A program made the position numbers and the translations under genes. 64,000 nucleotides of DNA from an uncultured Eubacterium sp. (lineage in GTDB: Bacteria; Bacillota; Clostridia; Lachnospirales; CAG-274), in NCBI GenBank assembly GCA_900545305.1, contig UQYD01000002.1, positions 1 through 64,000 on the forward strand, written 5' to 3'. The notes under the pieces were generated by a model. The model had not been told where the DNA came from and made no database searches. It saw only the letters and a list, made by a program, of their open reading frames with translations. Position 1 is the first letter of the stretch. Each line of letters begins with the position of its first letter. Shown here in pieces: positions 34,243 through 43,766 of this stretch.

Positions 34243-36762
34243 ATGGATTTTCACAGCAAAACAGTAAAAGAAACAGCAAAAATTTTAGGTACAAGCCTTA
34301 CAAAAGGTCTTGAGCCAAACGAAGTAGTAAATAGATTAAAAGAATATGGCAAAAACAAGTTAAGTCAAGCCAAAAAAACTCCCATTATAATACAGTTTTT
34401 AAATCAGTTTAAAGACTTTATGGTAATTATACTTATTATATCTGCCATTGTAAGTGCAGTTGCTGAAAAGGTAAGTGGTGGCAACAACTATATTGACAGC
34501 ATTATAATAATTGTAATTGTAGTATTTAACGGCATTATAGGTATGTTACAGGAAAGTAAGGCAAACCACGCCCTAGAAAAATTGAAAGAAATGTCACAGC
34601 CTGAAGTCACTGTAATAAGAAGTGGTACTCCTATTACTGTTCCTGTTGAGGATATTGTAAAAGGGGATTTAGTAGAACTTGTACAGGGAGAATATGTGCC
34701 TGCTGATTGCAGAATTATTGAGGCAAATGCACTACAGACAGACGAGTCCTCACTAACCGGTGAATCTACATCTTGTACCAAAACCACCGACATTTATCCT
34801 GAAAATACTCCTTTGGCTGACAGAGGAAATATGGCATATATGGGTACAATAGTTGTTCAAGGTCATGGAAAAGCCATTATTACTGCTACTGGAACTGATA
34901 CACAAGTAGGGCATATTTCAAAAATGCTGGACACTACACCTGTACAAACAACACCATTACAAAAGAAATTAGGGGAAACCGGTCGTATACTGGGGCTAGG
35001 TGCTTTAGCAATCTGTTTTCTTATTTTTATAATAGGTCTATTGCGACATATACCTGTGTTTACTATGTTTATGACTTCAATTAGTCTTGCTGTAGCTGCT
35101 ATTCCCGAAGGACTACCTGCCATAGTTACTGTAATACTTGCCATAGGTGTTCAGACAATGGCTAAAAACAATGCCATTGTAAAAACCCTTTCCTCTGTTG
35201 AGGCTTTAGGAAGTGCTACAGTAATATGTTCTGACAAAACAGGTACTTTAACAGAAAACAAAATGAAAGTAGTTGAAACAACAGGGGAGGACAATGTAAT
35301 AAAATTTGCCACTTTATGTTGTGATGCCACTACAGAAAATGGAGAGGCTACAGAAAAGGCCATTGTACAAAAGGCTAAAGAGAAGGGATACATAAAAGAC
35401 AATCTTGAAAAGGATATGCCTAGAGTAGGTGAGTTTCCTTTTTCTTCTGAAAGAAAAATGATGACAACTATACACAAATACAATGGCGAATATATTGAAA
35501 TAACAAAGGGTGCTCCTGAATATGTGCTTAAAAAATGTAGCTTTTACTATGACAAGACTAAAAAAACTATGACACCACAAAAGGAAAAGGAAATTTTAAA
35601 CAAAAGCAGTATATTTGCATCACAGGGATTAAGAGTTTTAGCTGTAAGTTCAAAAGAATGTTCATCAATACCCACAGAGGAAAGAGATTTGACATTTATG
35701 GGGCTTATAGCTTTGGAGGACAGTCCTAGAGAAGGTGCTGCCTATGCCGTAAAGGAATGTAAAAGAGCAGGAATAAGAACAATAATGATAACAGGGGACA
35801 ACCCTTTAACTGCAAGAGCTATTGGCGAAAAGACGGGTATTGGCACAGAAACTGCCACAGGAGCTGAATTAGATGCTATGAGCAGTAGTGAATTTTCTTC
35901 AGCCGTTGAAAAATGCAATATTTTTGCAAGAGTAAATCCGGAACACAAATACAAAATAGTGGAAGAACTAAAAGCCAAAGGTGAAATTGTAGCTATGACA
36001 GGTGACGGTGTAAACGATGCCCCAGCCTTAAAAACTGCCGATATTGGCTGTGCTATGGGATTTGGTGGAACTGATGTTGCAAGAGCTGCCGGAGATATTA
36101 TACTGGCTGACGACAACTTTGCTACCATTGTAAAAGCTGTAGCATCTGGTCGTGAAATGTATGAAAACATTAAAAAGTCCGTACATTTTCTACTATCTTC
36201 AAACATAGGAGAGATTATAACAATTTTTACAGCACTTTTAATGGGCTGTGCTACTCCTCTTTGTCCAATACAGCTTTTATGGGTAAACCTCGTTACTGAC
36301 TCCTTGCCGGCTATTGCCTTAGGTGTTGACCCTTGTGAAGAAAATTTAATGAACCGTAAGCCTAATAAAAGTTCCAGCATATTTTCTCGTCAAATGTGGA
36401 ACAATATTATTGTTGAAGGTGTTATGATTGGAGCAATTTCTCTACTGGCATACACTATTGGAAAGGTAATATTTAAAGACACCTTAGCCGGTTCAGCTAT
36501 GTGCTTTTCTACATTAAGTATTTGCCAGTTGGTTCATGCCTTTAATATGAGAAGTCACAAAAGCATTTTTAAAATTCATATTTTAGGCAACAAATTCCTT
36601 GTAATTTCACTTATTTTAGGAACAGCCTTACAGATTATAGCCGTTCAGGTATTTCCTAAAATTTTCAAGTGTTCTGCCTTAAATACAATGGAATGGTTAG
36701 TGGTAATAGTATTAAGTTTTATACCTATTGTACTATGTGAAATTGAAAAAAGACTAAATTGA
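34243..36762 (+). CDS. P-type Ca2+-type cation ATPase
   Basis: 839 residues, type IIA P-ATPase. Visible: TGES (172-175), PEGLPAIVT in helix 4 with the Ca2+-coordinating Glu, phosphorylation site D331 in CSDKTGTLT, KGAPE nucleotide binding, ARVNPEHK, TGDGVNDAPALK hinge, and NLVTDSLPA (helix 6 with Asn and Asp ligands). These residues fit Ca2+ transport (SERCA/PMR1-like). Pumps Ca2+, possibly Mn2+, out of the cell. AAGGAGG supports the ATG. Confidence 0.88.
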   Translation: MDFHSKTVKETAKILGTSLTKGLEPNEVVNRLKEYGKNKLSQAKKTPIIIQFLNQFKDFMVIILIISAIVSAVAEKVSGGNNYIDSIIIIVIVVFNGIIGMLQESKANHALEKLKEMSQPEVTVIRSGTPITVPVEDIVKGDLVELVQGEYVPADCRIIEANALQTDESSLTGESTSCTKTTDIYPENTPLADRGNMAYMGTIVVQGHGKAIITATGTDTQVGHISKMLDTTPVQTTPLQKKLGETGRILGLGALAICFLIFIIGLLRHIPVFTMFMTSISLAVAAIPEGLPAIVTVILAIGVQTMAKNNAIVKTLSSVEALGSATVICSDKTGTLTENKMKVVETTGEDNVIKFATLCCDATTENGEATEKAIVQKAKEKGYIKDNLEKDMPRVGEFPFSSERKMMTTIHKYNGEYIEITKGAPEYVLKKCSFYYDKTKKTMTPQKEKEILNKSSIFASQGLRVLAVSSKECSSIPTEERDLTFMGLIALEDSPREGAAYAVKECKRAGIRTIMITGDNPLTARAIGEKTGIGTETATGAELDAMSSSEFSSAVEKCNIFARVNPEHKYKIVEELKAKGEIVAMTGDGVNDAPALKTADIGCAMGFGGTDVARAAGDIILADDNFATIVKAVASGREMYENIKKSVHFLLSSNIGEIITIFTALLMGCATPLCPIQLLWVNLVTDSLPAIALGVDPCEENLMNRKPNKSSSIFSRQMWNNIIVEGVMIGAISLLAYTIGKVIFKDTLAGSAMCFSTLSICQLVHAFNMRSHKSIFKIHILGNKFLVISLILGTALQIIAVQVFPKIFKCSALNTMEWLVVIVLSFIPIVLCEIEKRLN

Positions 36763-36769
36763 CGTATAC

Positions 36770-36813
36770 AAAAACTCTGTGTGTTGGCATAACTGCTAAT
36801 ATACAGAGTTTTT
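36770..36813 (+). terminator. Terminator after the cation ATPase
   Basis: AAAACTCTGT pairs with ACAGAGTTTT across a 20-base loop, followed by TTTG. Confidence 0.75.
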
Positions 36814-36880
36814 GTAATATATAGGGTAATATTGCACAGTTTTATAATATATGGTAATATTAAAGAAAAGGAGGTGTAAT

Positions 36881-37783
36881 ATGTATACTCCAAAGGATTT
36901 AAAAAACGAAGGGCAACATATATTTTTCAAACTTTTGAGCTTTGTAATATATTCTAATCTACTTTATGTTGTATTGCTTTTTCTGACTGTAATGATATAC
37001 GCAAGGATAACAGGGGAATACAGTTCCGTAGAAAGCATAATAAATCAGTTAGACACTAGATTTTTCACCATATTAAATGAAATATCTATAACCATTATAG
37101 GTGGAGTACTTTTCTACAGAAACAAGGGATTTTTGATACAAGAATTTAAAACTGTAAACAGACATTTTTCGACTATTAATTTTATTCTTTATCTTTTTCT
37201 TTTAGTATGTTTCAGTATTCTAGGTACAGGCATTTTACATTTTTCATCTATTAGCTTAGAGGGCTATTTTAATACAATAAACGGCAAAAGCCCAATATCC
37301 CTTATTTTTATTATTGTAATTGCTCCAGTTATTGAAGAAACATTGTTCAGAGGTATTATACAAAAACCTCTTGAAAAGTACGGAAAGATGTTGGCTATAG
37401 TTGTTTCTTCACTGCTTTTTGCCATATACCACGGAAATATAATTCAGGGAATATATGCCTTTATATGTGGATTATTGTTAGGCTTTGTTGCCAGTGAATA
37501 CTCTTTAAAGTATTCCGTAATACTTCACGTTTTCAATAACCTGATAAGCACAATAATTGAAAACAAGCCATTTACTGAACTATATAAAAATCATTTTGCA
37601 AATACATCTGTAATGATAATTTCCGCATTTTTTGCAGTATGGTACATACTAGAAAAATATCCTGTTTTAAAGAATTATTCAAAAGTAAACAGACTTGTTT
37701 TTGAAGGAGAATACAGAATATGCCTTCTATCATTACCGGTTATACTATTTGCTGTAATATGTTTATTGCCAATATTCATTTAA
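36881..37783 (+). CDS. CPBP-family intramembrane glutamic endopeptidase
   Basis: 300 residues, about eight membrane helices. Motifs EETLFRGII (about 161-169; paired Glu and Arg), the FAIYHG histidine (about 190) and HVFNN (about 221) define the CPBP (Abi/Rce1) family. Members process membrane peptides, bacteriocin precursors or immunity partners. ATG 36881 has AAAGGAGGTG; an upstream start would lie before the ribosome site. No bacteriocin gene is adjacent. Confidence 0.88.
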   Translation: MYTPKDLKNEGQHIFFKLLSFVIYSNLLYVVLLFLTVMIYARITGEYSSVESIINQLDTRFFTILNEISITIIGGVLFYRNKGFLIQEFKTVNRHFSTINFILYLFLLVCFSILGTGILHFSSISLEGYFNTINGKSPISLIFIIVIAPVIEETLFRGIIQKPLEKYGKMLAIVVSSLLFAIYHGNIIQGIYAFICGLLLGFVASEYSLKYSVILHVFNNLISTIIENKPFTELYKNHFANTSVMIISAFFAVWYILEKYPVLKNYSKVNRLVFEGEYRICLLSLPVILFAVICLLPIFI

Positions 37784-37786
37784 ACC

Positions 37787-37828
37787 AAAAAGGTTCTTTA
37801 TCCTTACTTAGGGACAAAGAACCTTTTT
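37787..37828. terminator. Bidirectional terminator between convergent genes
   Basis: AAAAAGGTTCTTT pairs with AAAGAACCTTTTT across a 16-base loop, with A- and U-runs on both sides. Confidence 0.88.
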
Positions 37829-37829
37829 A

Positions 37830-40313
37830 TTATTTCTTATAAATTATTATTTTATTATTTTCATCAACAATCTTATAGCCTTTTTTACTATAATTTTTCA
37901 TAAAGTCAGTGCTATTTGGGTCATTTGATGCTTTTTGCAATACATAGTAATCTGTATCAACTTTAGTACCTAAATCATATAGTTCCTTTGCCTTATATAA
38001 ATGAGGTACAAGATATGTATCAGCAGAAACTGAACTGTCACTAGGAATATTATCCTCTAATATACTATCCATTTCTTGGTATACACTTTGGTTTGCATCA
38101 TAATAAGATTTATAGGATTTTATCTTATTTGCTCCATTCTGTGCAGACAACACTAAAATTGCACAAAGGGAAGTTATAACAATAAATGATTGCTTTTTAG
38201 AACGAAAGTCCCTTACATTTAAAATAAATAACAAGAACATACAAGTCATTAATCCATAAGTGTACTGGAAACCTATATCATGCTGATAAGCATAATCTGT
38301 CATAAGTCCAAAAGCTACAAAAGGTATAATAAGAATAAGTCTTTTAAAGTCTTTATTCATTAACGGTACAAACAGCAATGAACCCATTGTATATATTACA
38401 TATTTAAAGTTATCATCAGCAAAAACATTTTTGACAAAAAATTCCGGAGCATACCAAATATTTCTTATTATTGGTAACATTCCCTTTTCTCCACCTAAAT
38501 AATACAGACCGTAATGACCCTCCATAAGACCCATACCGTGTACACTTATAAATGCCATAGCTAAACTGAAATAAACTAAAGTAATGCACAACATTATTAA
38601 AGAATTTTTCAAATAGCCTTTTCTGAAAGCATAGAAAACACATATAGCTATCATATAAAGTGATGTATCTTCCTTTATCATAAGACAGAGGAACAGGAAC
38701 AGTACAGATAGCTTGAAATTCTTACTTTCAAGGAAATATACAAACCAAAGGACGAAAAATGGTATAAAAGCATTTTCGTGGAAATCATAAAGTAATGGCT
38801 GTACTATTGCCGGAGAATATATGTAAATAAAACATATTACAAGTGCTATTAATGGTTTAATACCATATTTTTTGCAAAGTAGTAACAATGGTATTACTGC
38901 TCCAAACACCATTATTGACTGTATTACAATAAGTGTAATAGGTGTTCTGAAAATCATATAAATTGGCAAGAACAAGTAATATATTGGTGAAAAGTGAATA
39001 TAGAAATGGGACAATAGCTGACCTCTTTCACAAGTTGTTAAAGGTAAGCCTGTTTTTGCCATATATTCATACATTTGAGCAAAAATACCAAAATCAAATG
39101 TAGATGCACCATATATCTTATAACGATAAATACCCTCTAAAATCATTGAAATACAAGCAACAGCTGTAACACCTGTAACAATAGGAGAAATAGCTTTATA
39201 ATCCTTTATCCTATTGTTCAAACTTTCAAAGCCTAAATTATCATCTTTTAAAAGTAGATAATTAAAGTATCCTAATATCAATATAGCACCCATAGCAACA
39301 TAAATACTATTGTAAGCTTTTACCATTAGAATACCAAATGCCACAGAGCTTATAAAAGTAACAATATAGATTATTTTTTTACTAAAGATTACACCTAAAG
39401 CAAATATTAAACTAAATAGGGCTACAAATAAAAACCAATACATATCTTTATCTATATTGCCTACAAATTTAATGTCATTACCCAATTTAAGAGTTTTCAT
39501 AAAATATGCTGAAACTATTAAAAAGGTTGATACAAGCATAGCAAAATACTCTTTTCCTTTAAGCAAAGAGATATTTTCAAAAATTCCATTTTCAAGGGAA
39601 AGCAATATTACAAAACAAAGTTGTATTGCTCCTACAAAAACAGCTAAAACAATATTTTTAGACAAGTAGCTTATTCCAAGCACATAAAAAAGTAATAAGT
39701 ACAACTGTGTTAAATAGCCTCTTTTGCCATTTAATCTAAAAATACTACATCCCAAACACAATAAAAGGGCAATAATAGGAACAATGTAGTTTGAGCTTAC
39801 GCCTGCTCCATTATACTCAAAAGAGTCAAATTCAAGTTTACCGTTACCGTCATAGTAAACTCTTAACTCCAAACTCTTGTCATTGACATCTGTTGGCACA
39901 TTAAAGTTAAATTCTTCTGAACTTCTGTTTGGCAACAAAGTACCTGTAGAAATTAGGTTTGCTCCAAAGCTAGATGTTAATTCATACTTAACTGAAACAG
40001 TAGAATTATAATTTATAGTACCTTTATATTTACCTGCTTTAATATTAGCATAAGGTCCATAAACAAATATACCTTTAAAACTACTATTATCAATTATTTT
40101 TTCGCTATCCTTGGAAACAACATTGGAGTTGAAATCACTATAGCCAAATGAACCATTTCCACCTGTAATAGCTGACCCTGAGTTTTGTATAAATAAGCAT
40201 ATTCCAAACACTAAAACAACCAACATTATGGCTAATGACAGTATCTTATACTTAGAATACAGAAACTCTAATATTTCCTTTAGCATTATTTTGCCTTTTT
40301 CTATAAATTGCAT
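37830..40313 (-). CDS. DUF2079 multi-pass membrane protein (GT-C-like)
   Basis: 827 residues. One N-terminal helix (about 17-37), a roughly 130-residue extracytoplasmic beta-rich domain (about 45-175) and about a dozen membrane helices. The DUF2079 core starts with STFDFGIFAQMYEYMA and includes LLSHFYIHFSPIYYLFLPIY, like GT-C enzymes that use lipid-linked sugars. It probably transfers a sugar outside the membrane. Start at 40313 behind AGGAGGTATAAAA. It follows the beta-helix gene by 65 bases. The N-terminal domain recalls the one fused to the exporter permease at 15228-16616. Confidence 0.75.
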   Translation of the reverse strand: MQFIEKGKIMLKEILEFLYSKYKILSLAIMLVVLVFGICLFIQNSGSAITGGNGSFGYSDFNSNVVSKDSEKIIDNSSFKGIFVYGPYANIKAGKYKGTINYNSTVSVKYELTSSFGANLISTGTLLPNRSSEEFNFNVPTDVNDKSLELRVYYDGNGKLEFDSFEYNGAGVSSNYIVPIIALLLCLGCSIFRLNGKRGYLTQLYLLLFYVLGISYLSKNIVLAVFVGAIQLCFVILLSLENGIFENISLLKGKEYFAMLVSTFLIVSAYFMKTLKLGNDIKFVGNIDKDMYWFLFVALFSLIFALGVIFSKKIIYIVTFISSVAFGILMVKAYNSIYVAMGAILILGYFNYLLLKDDNLGFESLNNRIKDYKAISPIVTGVTAVACISMILEGIYRYKIYGASTFDFGIFAQMYEYMAKTGLPLTTCERGQLLSHFYIHFSPIYYLFLPIYMIFRTPITLIVIQSIMVFGAVIPLLLLCKKYGIKPLIALVICFIYIYSPAIVQPLLYDFHENAFIPFFVLWFVYFLESKNFKLSVLFLFLCLMIKEDTSLYMIAICVFYAFRKGYLKNSLIMLCITLVYFSLAMAFISVHGMGLMEGHYGLYYLGGEKGMLPIIRNIWYAPEFFVKNVFADDNFKYVIYTMGSLLFVPLMNKDFKRLILIIPFVAFGLMTDYAYQHDIGFQYTYGLMTCMFLLFILNVRDFRSKKQSFIVITSLCAILVLSAQNGANKIKSYKSYYDANQSVYQEMDSILEDNIPSDSSVSADTYLVPHLYKAKELYDLGTKVDTDYYVLQKASNDPNSTDFMKNYSKKGYKIVDENNKIIIYKK

Positions 40314-40378
40314 TTTTATACCTCCTAATAATCAAATTTAAGTTGACTGCCTAAACAGACAGCCCACTCATAACAGAA

Positions 40379-41071
40379 TTATTGTTTAATTCCATTAACA
40401 TATATATCATACTTGTTATTTCCAAATTCATAATGGGTAAAATTACCTTCATAATTTACTCTTGTTCTATCATTACCAGTATTCCATAATCCCCAAATTA
40501 TTGTTTCATTGCCATTAATGGAAATAGTCTTTTTTTGATTAACTGTACCATAATTGTATACTCTACAATTTATTATTCTTGCACCTTCAGTTTCTAAACT
40601 TATATAGCCTAAGTCAGTTTTTGTTGCTTTAAGGATAAAAAATAATCCTTCAAAAACACAAGACTCAACACCCTTCCTAGCTCTTATAACATACTGAGGT
40701 AAATCAACATCCACATCTACAACCATCATATCTTTTAATGTAACAAATCCAGCTGTAATATCAAAAATAATAGCTGATGTGGTATCATTTCCACTAGTTT
40801 TTAAACTTACCTGTTCAACAACAGTTTTATCTTTAATTCCTCTAATAGTTAAGCCTTCTTTATCAACATTTAATTTTTCATTAATATTAAACTTACCATC
40901 TAATAAAACTATTTCTTTACCTGTTCCTGCTGCTTGAATTGCTGCGTTAATCTGATTTGAATCATTTGTTCCGTCGCAAACATAATCTGCAATCTCTTTG
41001 TTTGTACTATTACTTGGAGCTACATAAATAACATTAGAATTATTACCTACACTTAATGTTTCGATTGCCAT
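40379..41071 (-). CDS. Right-handed beta-helix (pectate-lyase-like) protein without signal peptide
   Basis: 230 residues. VIYVAPSNSTNKEIADYV and DGTNDSNQINAAIQAA are the typical start of pectate-lyase-3/tailspike beta-helices. Short strands with rising Ile/Val and GLTIRGI, ARIINCRVYN follow. No signal peptide or membrane helix, and no catalytic set can be assigned. The protein is much shorter than enzymes of the fold (usually 400 or more), so it could be a binding or tail-fibre-like module. In operon with the DUF2079 gene. Confidence 0.65.
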   Translation of the reverse strand: MAIETLSVGNNSNVIYVAPSNSTNKEIADYVCDGTNDSNQINAAIQAAGTGKEIVLLDGKFNINEKLNVDKEGLTIRGIKDKTVVEQVSLKTSGNDTTSAIIFDITAGFVTLKDMMVVDVDVDLPQYVIRARKGVESCVFEGLFFILKATKTDLGYISLETEGARIINCRVYNYGTVNQKKTISINGNETIIWGLWNTGNDRTRVNYEGNFTHYEFGNNKYDIYVNGIKQ

Positions 41072-41371
41072 AAAAATTCCTCCTATCCTCTTCTTCTCTT
41101 GTAAATAAAAAATACTTACTTAAATTTTAACCCCTATTAGGTTTAATACTATATACATACTTTTAATCCTAAAAACATATACATAGCAAATTTAAACTAT
41201 AAATAAAATAATCATTAATTGCTTTGTATTTAACAATTATTTTTATTTTACAATCTAATATTATCATACTATACATATTATTGCAATAGCACTATCTCTA
41301 TATTGTTCGTAAATTTCCTTCACTCGTTAAATTCTATATGTGTCGACATTTTTCGACTTTTTTCGCAACAC
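41072..41371. other. Intergenic stretch between the beta-helix gene and the rplA terminator
   Basis: About 300 very AT-rich bases with no gene seen. Around 41340-41365 TGTCGACA and repeated TTTCGAC units occur. The region must carry the promoter of the beta-helix/DUF2079 operon. Confidence 0.4.
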
Positions 41372-41401
41372 AAAAAGACCTCCGAAAAATCGGAGGTCTA
41401 A
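41372..41401 (-). terminator. Terminator after rplA
   Basis: AGACCTCCGA pairs perfectly with TCGGAGGTCT around AAAA; a U-run follows on the minus strand. It ends the ribosomal operon here. Confidence 0.93.
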
Positions 41402-41421
41402 AAAATTTAATTATTCAAAGA

Positions 41422-42117
41422 TTATTCTGAAATCTTAGCACCGTTAACTCTGATACTAGGACCCATAGTAGTTGTTAAAGCAACTGACTTTAAGTAAGTA
41501 CCCTTAGCTGAAGCAGGCTTAGCCTTAATGATAGCACTCATAAGAGTCTGAACATTTTCAAGAAGCTTTTCAGAACCGAAAGAAACCTTACCAACTGGAA
41601 CATGGATAATGTTTGTCTTATCAAGACGGTATTCAATCTTACCAGCCTTAATATCTTCGATAGCCTTAGTAACATCCATAGTAACTGTACCAGCCTTAGG
41701 GTTTGGCATTAAGCCCTTAGGACCAAGTACACGACCGATACGACCAACAAGACCCATCATATCTGGAGTAGCAACAACTACATCAAAATCGAACCAGTTT
41801 TCGTTCTGAATCTTTGCTACTAAGTCTTCTGCACCTACATAATCTGCACCAGCTGCCTGAGCTTCGTCAGCCTTAGCACCCTTAGCGAATACGAGAACAC
41901 GGATAGTCTTACCAGTACCGTGAGGGAGAACAACAGCACCTCTAACCTGCTGGTCAGCGTGACGGCTGTCAACACCTAAACGGATATGAGCTTCAACAGT
42001 TTCATCAAACTTAGCTGTGCTTACCTGTGGGATTAATGCACAAGCAGCATCTAAATCATATAAATTAGCCTTATCAACAAGCTTACTCTTTTCGAGATAT
42101 TTCTTTCCTCTTTTCAA
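41422..42117 (-). CDS. rplA: 50S ribosomal protein L1
   Basis: 231 residues, standard length. Contains the L1 signature (VATPDMMGLVGRIGRVLGPK and GLMPNPKAGTVT, given in part). Binds 23S rRNA in the L1 stalk and, in many bacteria, represses its own operon. Starts with TTG seven bases after AGGAGG. The usual downstream neighbours rplJ and rplL are absent; a terminator follows. Confidence 0.97.
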   Translation of the reverse strand: MKRGKKYLEKSKLVDKANLYDLDAACALIPQVSTAKFDETVEAHIRLGVDSRHADQQVRGAVVLPHGTGKTIRVLVFAKGAKADEAQAAGADYVGAEDLVAKIQNENWFDFDVVVATPDMMGLVGRIGRVLGPKGLMPNPKAGTVTMDVTKAIEDIKAGKIEYRLDKTNIIHVPVGKVSFGSEKLLENVQTLMSAIIKAKPASAKGTYLKSVALTTTMGPSIRVNGAKISE

Positions 42118-42127
42118 AATAGTTCCT

Positions 42128-42182
42128 CCTTATGTGGTAATATCGGGAGAATTCCCTCCCACTATACTATGCGTAAATACGC
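42128..42182 (-). promoter_or_regulatory. Folded leader of rplA, probable L1-binding site
   Basis: On the minus strand: a GCGT/ACGC hairpin, then GTGG (outer) and GGGA (inner) pairing with TCCC and CCAC across an asymmetric internal loop, just before AAGGAGG. The same design precedes rplK. Confidence 0.6.
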
Positions 42183-42192
42183 CTCAAAAAAA

Positions 42193-42618
42193 TTAGTCTT
42201 CTACAACGATACCCATACTTCTTGCAGTACCTGCAATCATACTTATAGCGGCATCAATATTAGCAGCAGTTAAATCCTGCATCTTTAATTCAGCAATCTT
42301 TCTAACTTCATCCTTAGAAATCTTAGCAACCTTAGTCTTGTTAGGTACGCCTGAACCAGACTGGATGTTACAAGCCTTCTTTAAAAGAACTGCTGCAGGT
42401 GGAGTCTTTGTTACGAATGTAAAGCTCTTATCCTGGTAAACTGTAATAACTACAGGAATGATAAGACCTGCATCCTTAGAAGTTCTCTCGTTGAATTCCT
42501 TACAGAAACCCATAATGTTTACACCGTGCTGACCAAGTGCTGGACCAACAGGTGGTGCTGGTGTTGCCTTACCAGCTGCGATTTGTAACTTAATGTAACC
42601 TTGTACTTTCTTTGCCAT
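42193..42618 (-). CDS. rplK: 50S ribosomal protein L11
   Basis: 141 residues, standard length. N-terminal IKLQIAAGKATPAPPVGPALG and C-terminal rRNA-binding domain ending IAGTARSMGIVVED (motifs given in part). Forms the GTPase-associated centre. Order nusG-rplK-rplA is canonical. Ribosome site AGGAGGTG. Confidence 0.97.
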   Translation of the reverse strand: MAKKVQGYIKLQIAAGKATPAPPVGPALGQHGVNIMGFCKEFNERTSKDAGLIIPVVITVYQDKSFTFVTKTPPAAVLLKKACNIQSGSGVPNKTKVAKISKDEVRKIAELKMQDLTAANIDAAISMIAGTARSMGIVVED

Positions 42619-42629
42619 TTAAAAGGCAC

Positions 42630-42687
42630 CTCCTATAATGTGGTAATTAGCGGGATTTTCCCTCCCACTTGAAAGTAATTCACTTTC
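42630..42687 (-). promoter_or_regulatory. Folded leader of rplK, probable L1-binding site
   Basis: On the minus strand: a GAAAGT/ACTTTC hairpin, then GTGG and GGGA paired with TCCC and CCAC, just before AGGAGGTG. Same arrangement and near-identical bases as the rplA leader. Confidence 0.6.
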
Positions 42688-42694
42688 AAATTCA

Positions 42695-43237
42695 TCAGTT
42701 CATTGGCTGAACCTGTGTAAAGTCCAGCTCCATTGGTGTTTCACGACCAAACATAGAAATCATAACAGTAACAGTTTGCTTACCGTAGTTGATTTCCTTT
42801 ACAAGACCTGTACTTTCTGCAAAAGGACCACTGATAACATAAACAGTGTCGCCTTCTTCGAAGCCCAAATCTTCTACATTGACGCTTTCAAGTCCCATCT
42901 GTAAAACCTCTGCATCTGTAAGAGCAACAGGCTTAGAGCCAGGACCTACGAAGCTGGTAACGCCTCGTGTGTTTCTTACGACGTACCATGTTTCGTCATT
43001 CATAATCATCTTTAACAACACATATCCAGGGAATTTCTTTCTCTGGACGATTTTCTTTTGACCGTTTTCTTTAACTTCAACAACATCTTCTAAAGGCACT
43101 GAAACCTCTTTTACAAGGTCATTAAGACCTCTGTTGTCTACCATCTTTTCGATATCGGTCTTTACTTTGTTTTCATAGCCTGAATAAGTATGAATTACAT
43201 ACCATCTTAGGCCGTTGTTTATTTCCTGTTCAGACAT
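42695..43237 (-). CDS. nusG: Transcription termination/antitermination protein NusG
   Basis: 180 residues: NGN domain (about 8-115; RWYVIHTYSGYENKVKTDIE, PGYVLLKM) and a C-terminal KOW domain (about 128-180; GDTVYVISGPFAESTG). Binds RNA polymerase and affects pausing and coupling. Typical position between secE and rplK. Confidence 0.97.
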   Translation of the reverse strand: MSEQEINNGLRWYVIHTYSGYENKVKTDIEKMVDNRGLNDLVKEVSVPLEDVVEVKENGQKKIVQRKKFPGYVLLKMIMNDETWYVVRNTRGVTSFVGPGSKPVALTDAEVLQMGLESVNVEDLGFEEGDTVYVISGPFAESTGLVKEINYGKQTVTVMISMFGRETPMELDFTQVQPMN

Positions 43238-43258
43238 ACAATCAACCTCGTTTTTAGA

Positions 43259-43495
43259 CTATGCAAATAAGTTTACCAATGCACTGTAGGCCTGTTCAAA
43301 TCCTAAATCAATGAGGAGAATGATAATACCTACAATAAGTGATACTACGATAACAGTAGCTGTTTCCTTGGCTAATTCCTCTTTGCTAGGCCAAACAATT
43401 CTTTTAAACTCAGCAACGTGAGCCTCAATCCAATTCTTAAAGTTGAACTTTTCTTTCTGAGCAGACTGTGGAGCTTTCTTAGCGTTTTCTTCCAT
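43259..43495 (-). CDS. secE: Preprotein translocase subunit SecE
   Basis: 78 residues with one C-terminal membrane helix (about 45-70) after the conserved amphipathic segment EFKRIVWPSKEEL. Part of the SecYEG channel. ATG 43495 is preferred because AAAGGGGAAGG immediately precedes it; an ATG at 43513 lacks a ribosome site. Confidence 0.93.
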   Translation of the reverse strand: MEENAKKAPQSAQKEKFNFKNWIEAHVAEFKRIVWPSKEELAKETATVIVVSLIVGIIILLIDLGFEQAYSALVNLFA

Positions 43496-43527
43496 CTTGC
43501 CTTCCCCTTTCATTGAGGTCCCCGTTA

Positions 43528-43677
43528 TTACTTGGTTTCTCTGTGTAAAGTATGCTTACCGCAGAACTTGCAGTACTTGCTAGTTTCCATTCTGTCTGGA
43601 TGAGCTTTCTTGTCCTTCATAGTATCATAATTTCTCTGCTTACATTCAGTACAAGCTAAAGTAATTCTTGTTCTCAA
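43528..43677 (-). CDS. rpmG: 50S ribosomal protein L33
   Basis: 49 residues, starting at TTG 43677 behind GAGAGGTG and reading MRTRITLACTECKQRNY to KFCGKHTLHRETK. Four cysteines in two CxxC pairs mark the zinc-binding form of L33. First gene of the rpmG-secE-nusG-rplK-rplA operon. Confidence 0.93.
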   Translation of the reverse strand: MRTRITLACTECKQRNYDTMKDKKAHPDRMETSKYCKFCGKHTLHRETK

Positions 43678-43744
43678 GATATTCACCTCTCTCTTTGAAT
43701 AATTAAATAATTAAATTTTCTTTTTCAGTTTTTACACACAAAAA

Positions 43745-43763
43745 AAAGACGAATCGCGTCTTT
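43745..43763 (-). promoter_or_regulatory. Hairpin with U-run at the very 5' end of the ribosomal operon transcript
   Basis: AAAGACG pairs with CGTCTTT around CGATT on the minus strand, followed by TTTT. It begins about at the predicted transcription start. It may be an early attenuator or a 5'-end stabilising hairpin. Confidence 0.55.
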
Positions 43764-43766
43764 ATC

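Noticed and set aside
36881..37783. Bacteriocin or abortive-infection locus around the CPBP protease
   Set aside because: No precursor peptide, leader motif or ABC exporter beside it; flanks are a cation ATPase and a glycan gene.
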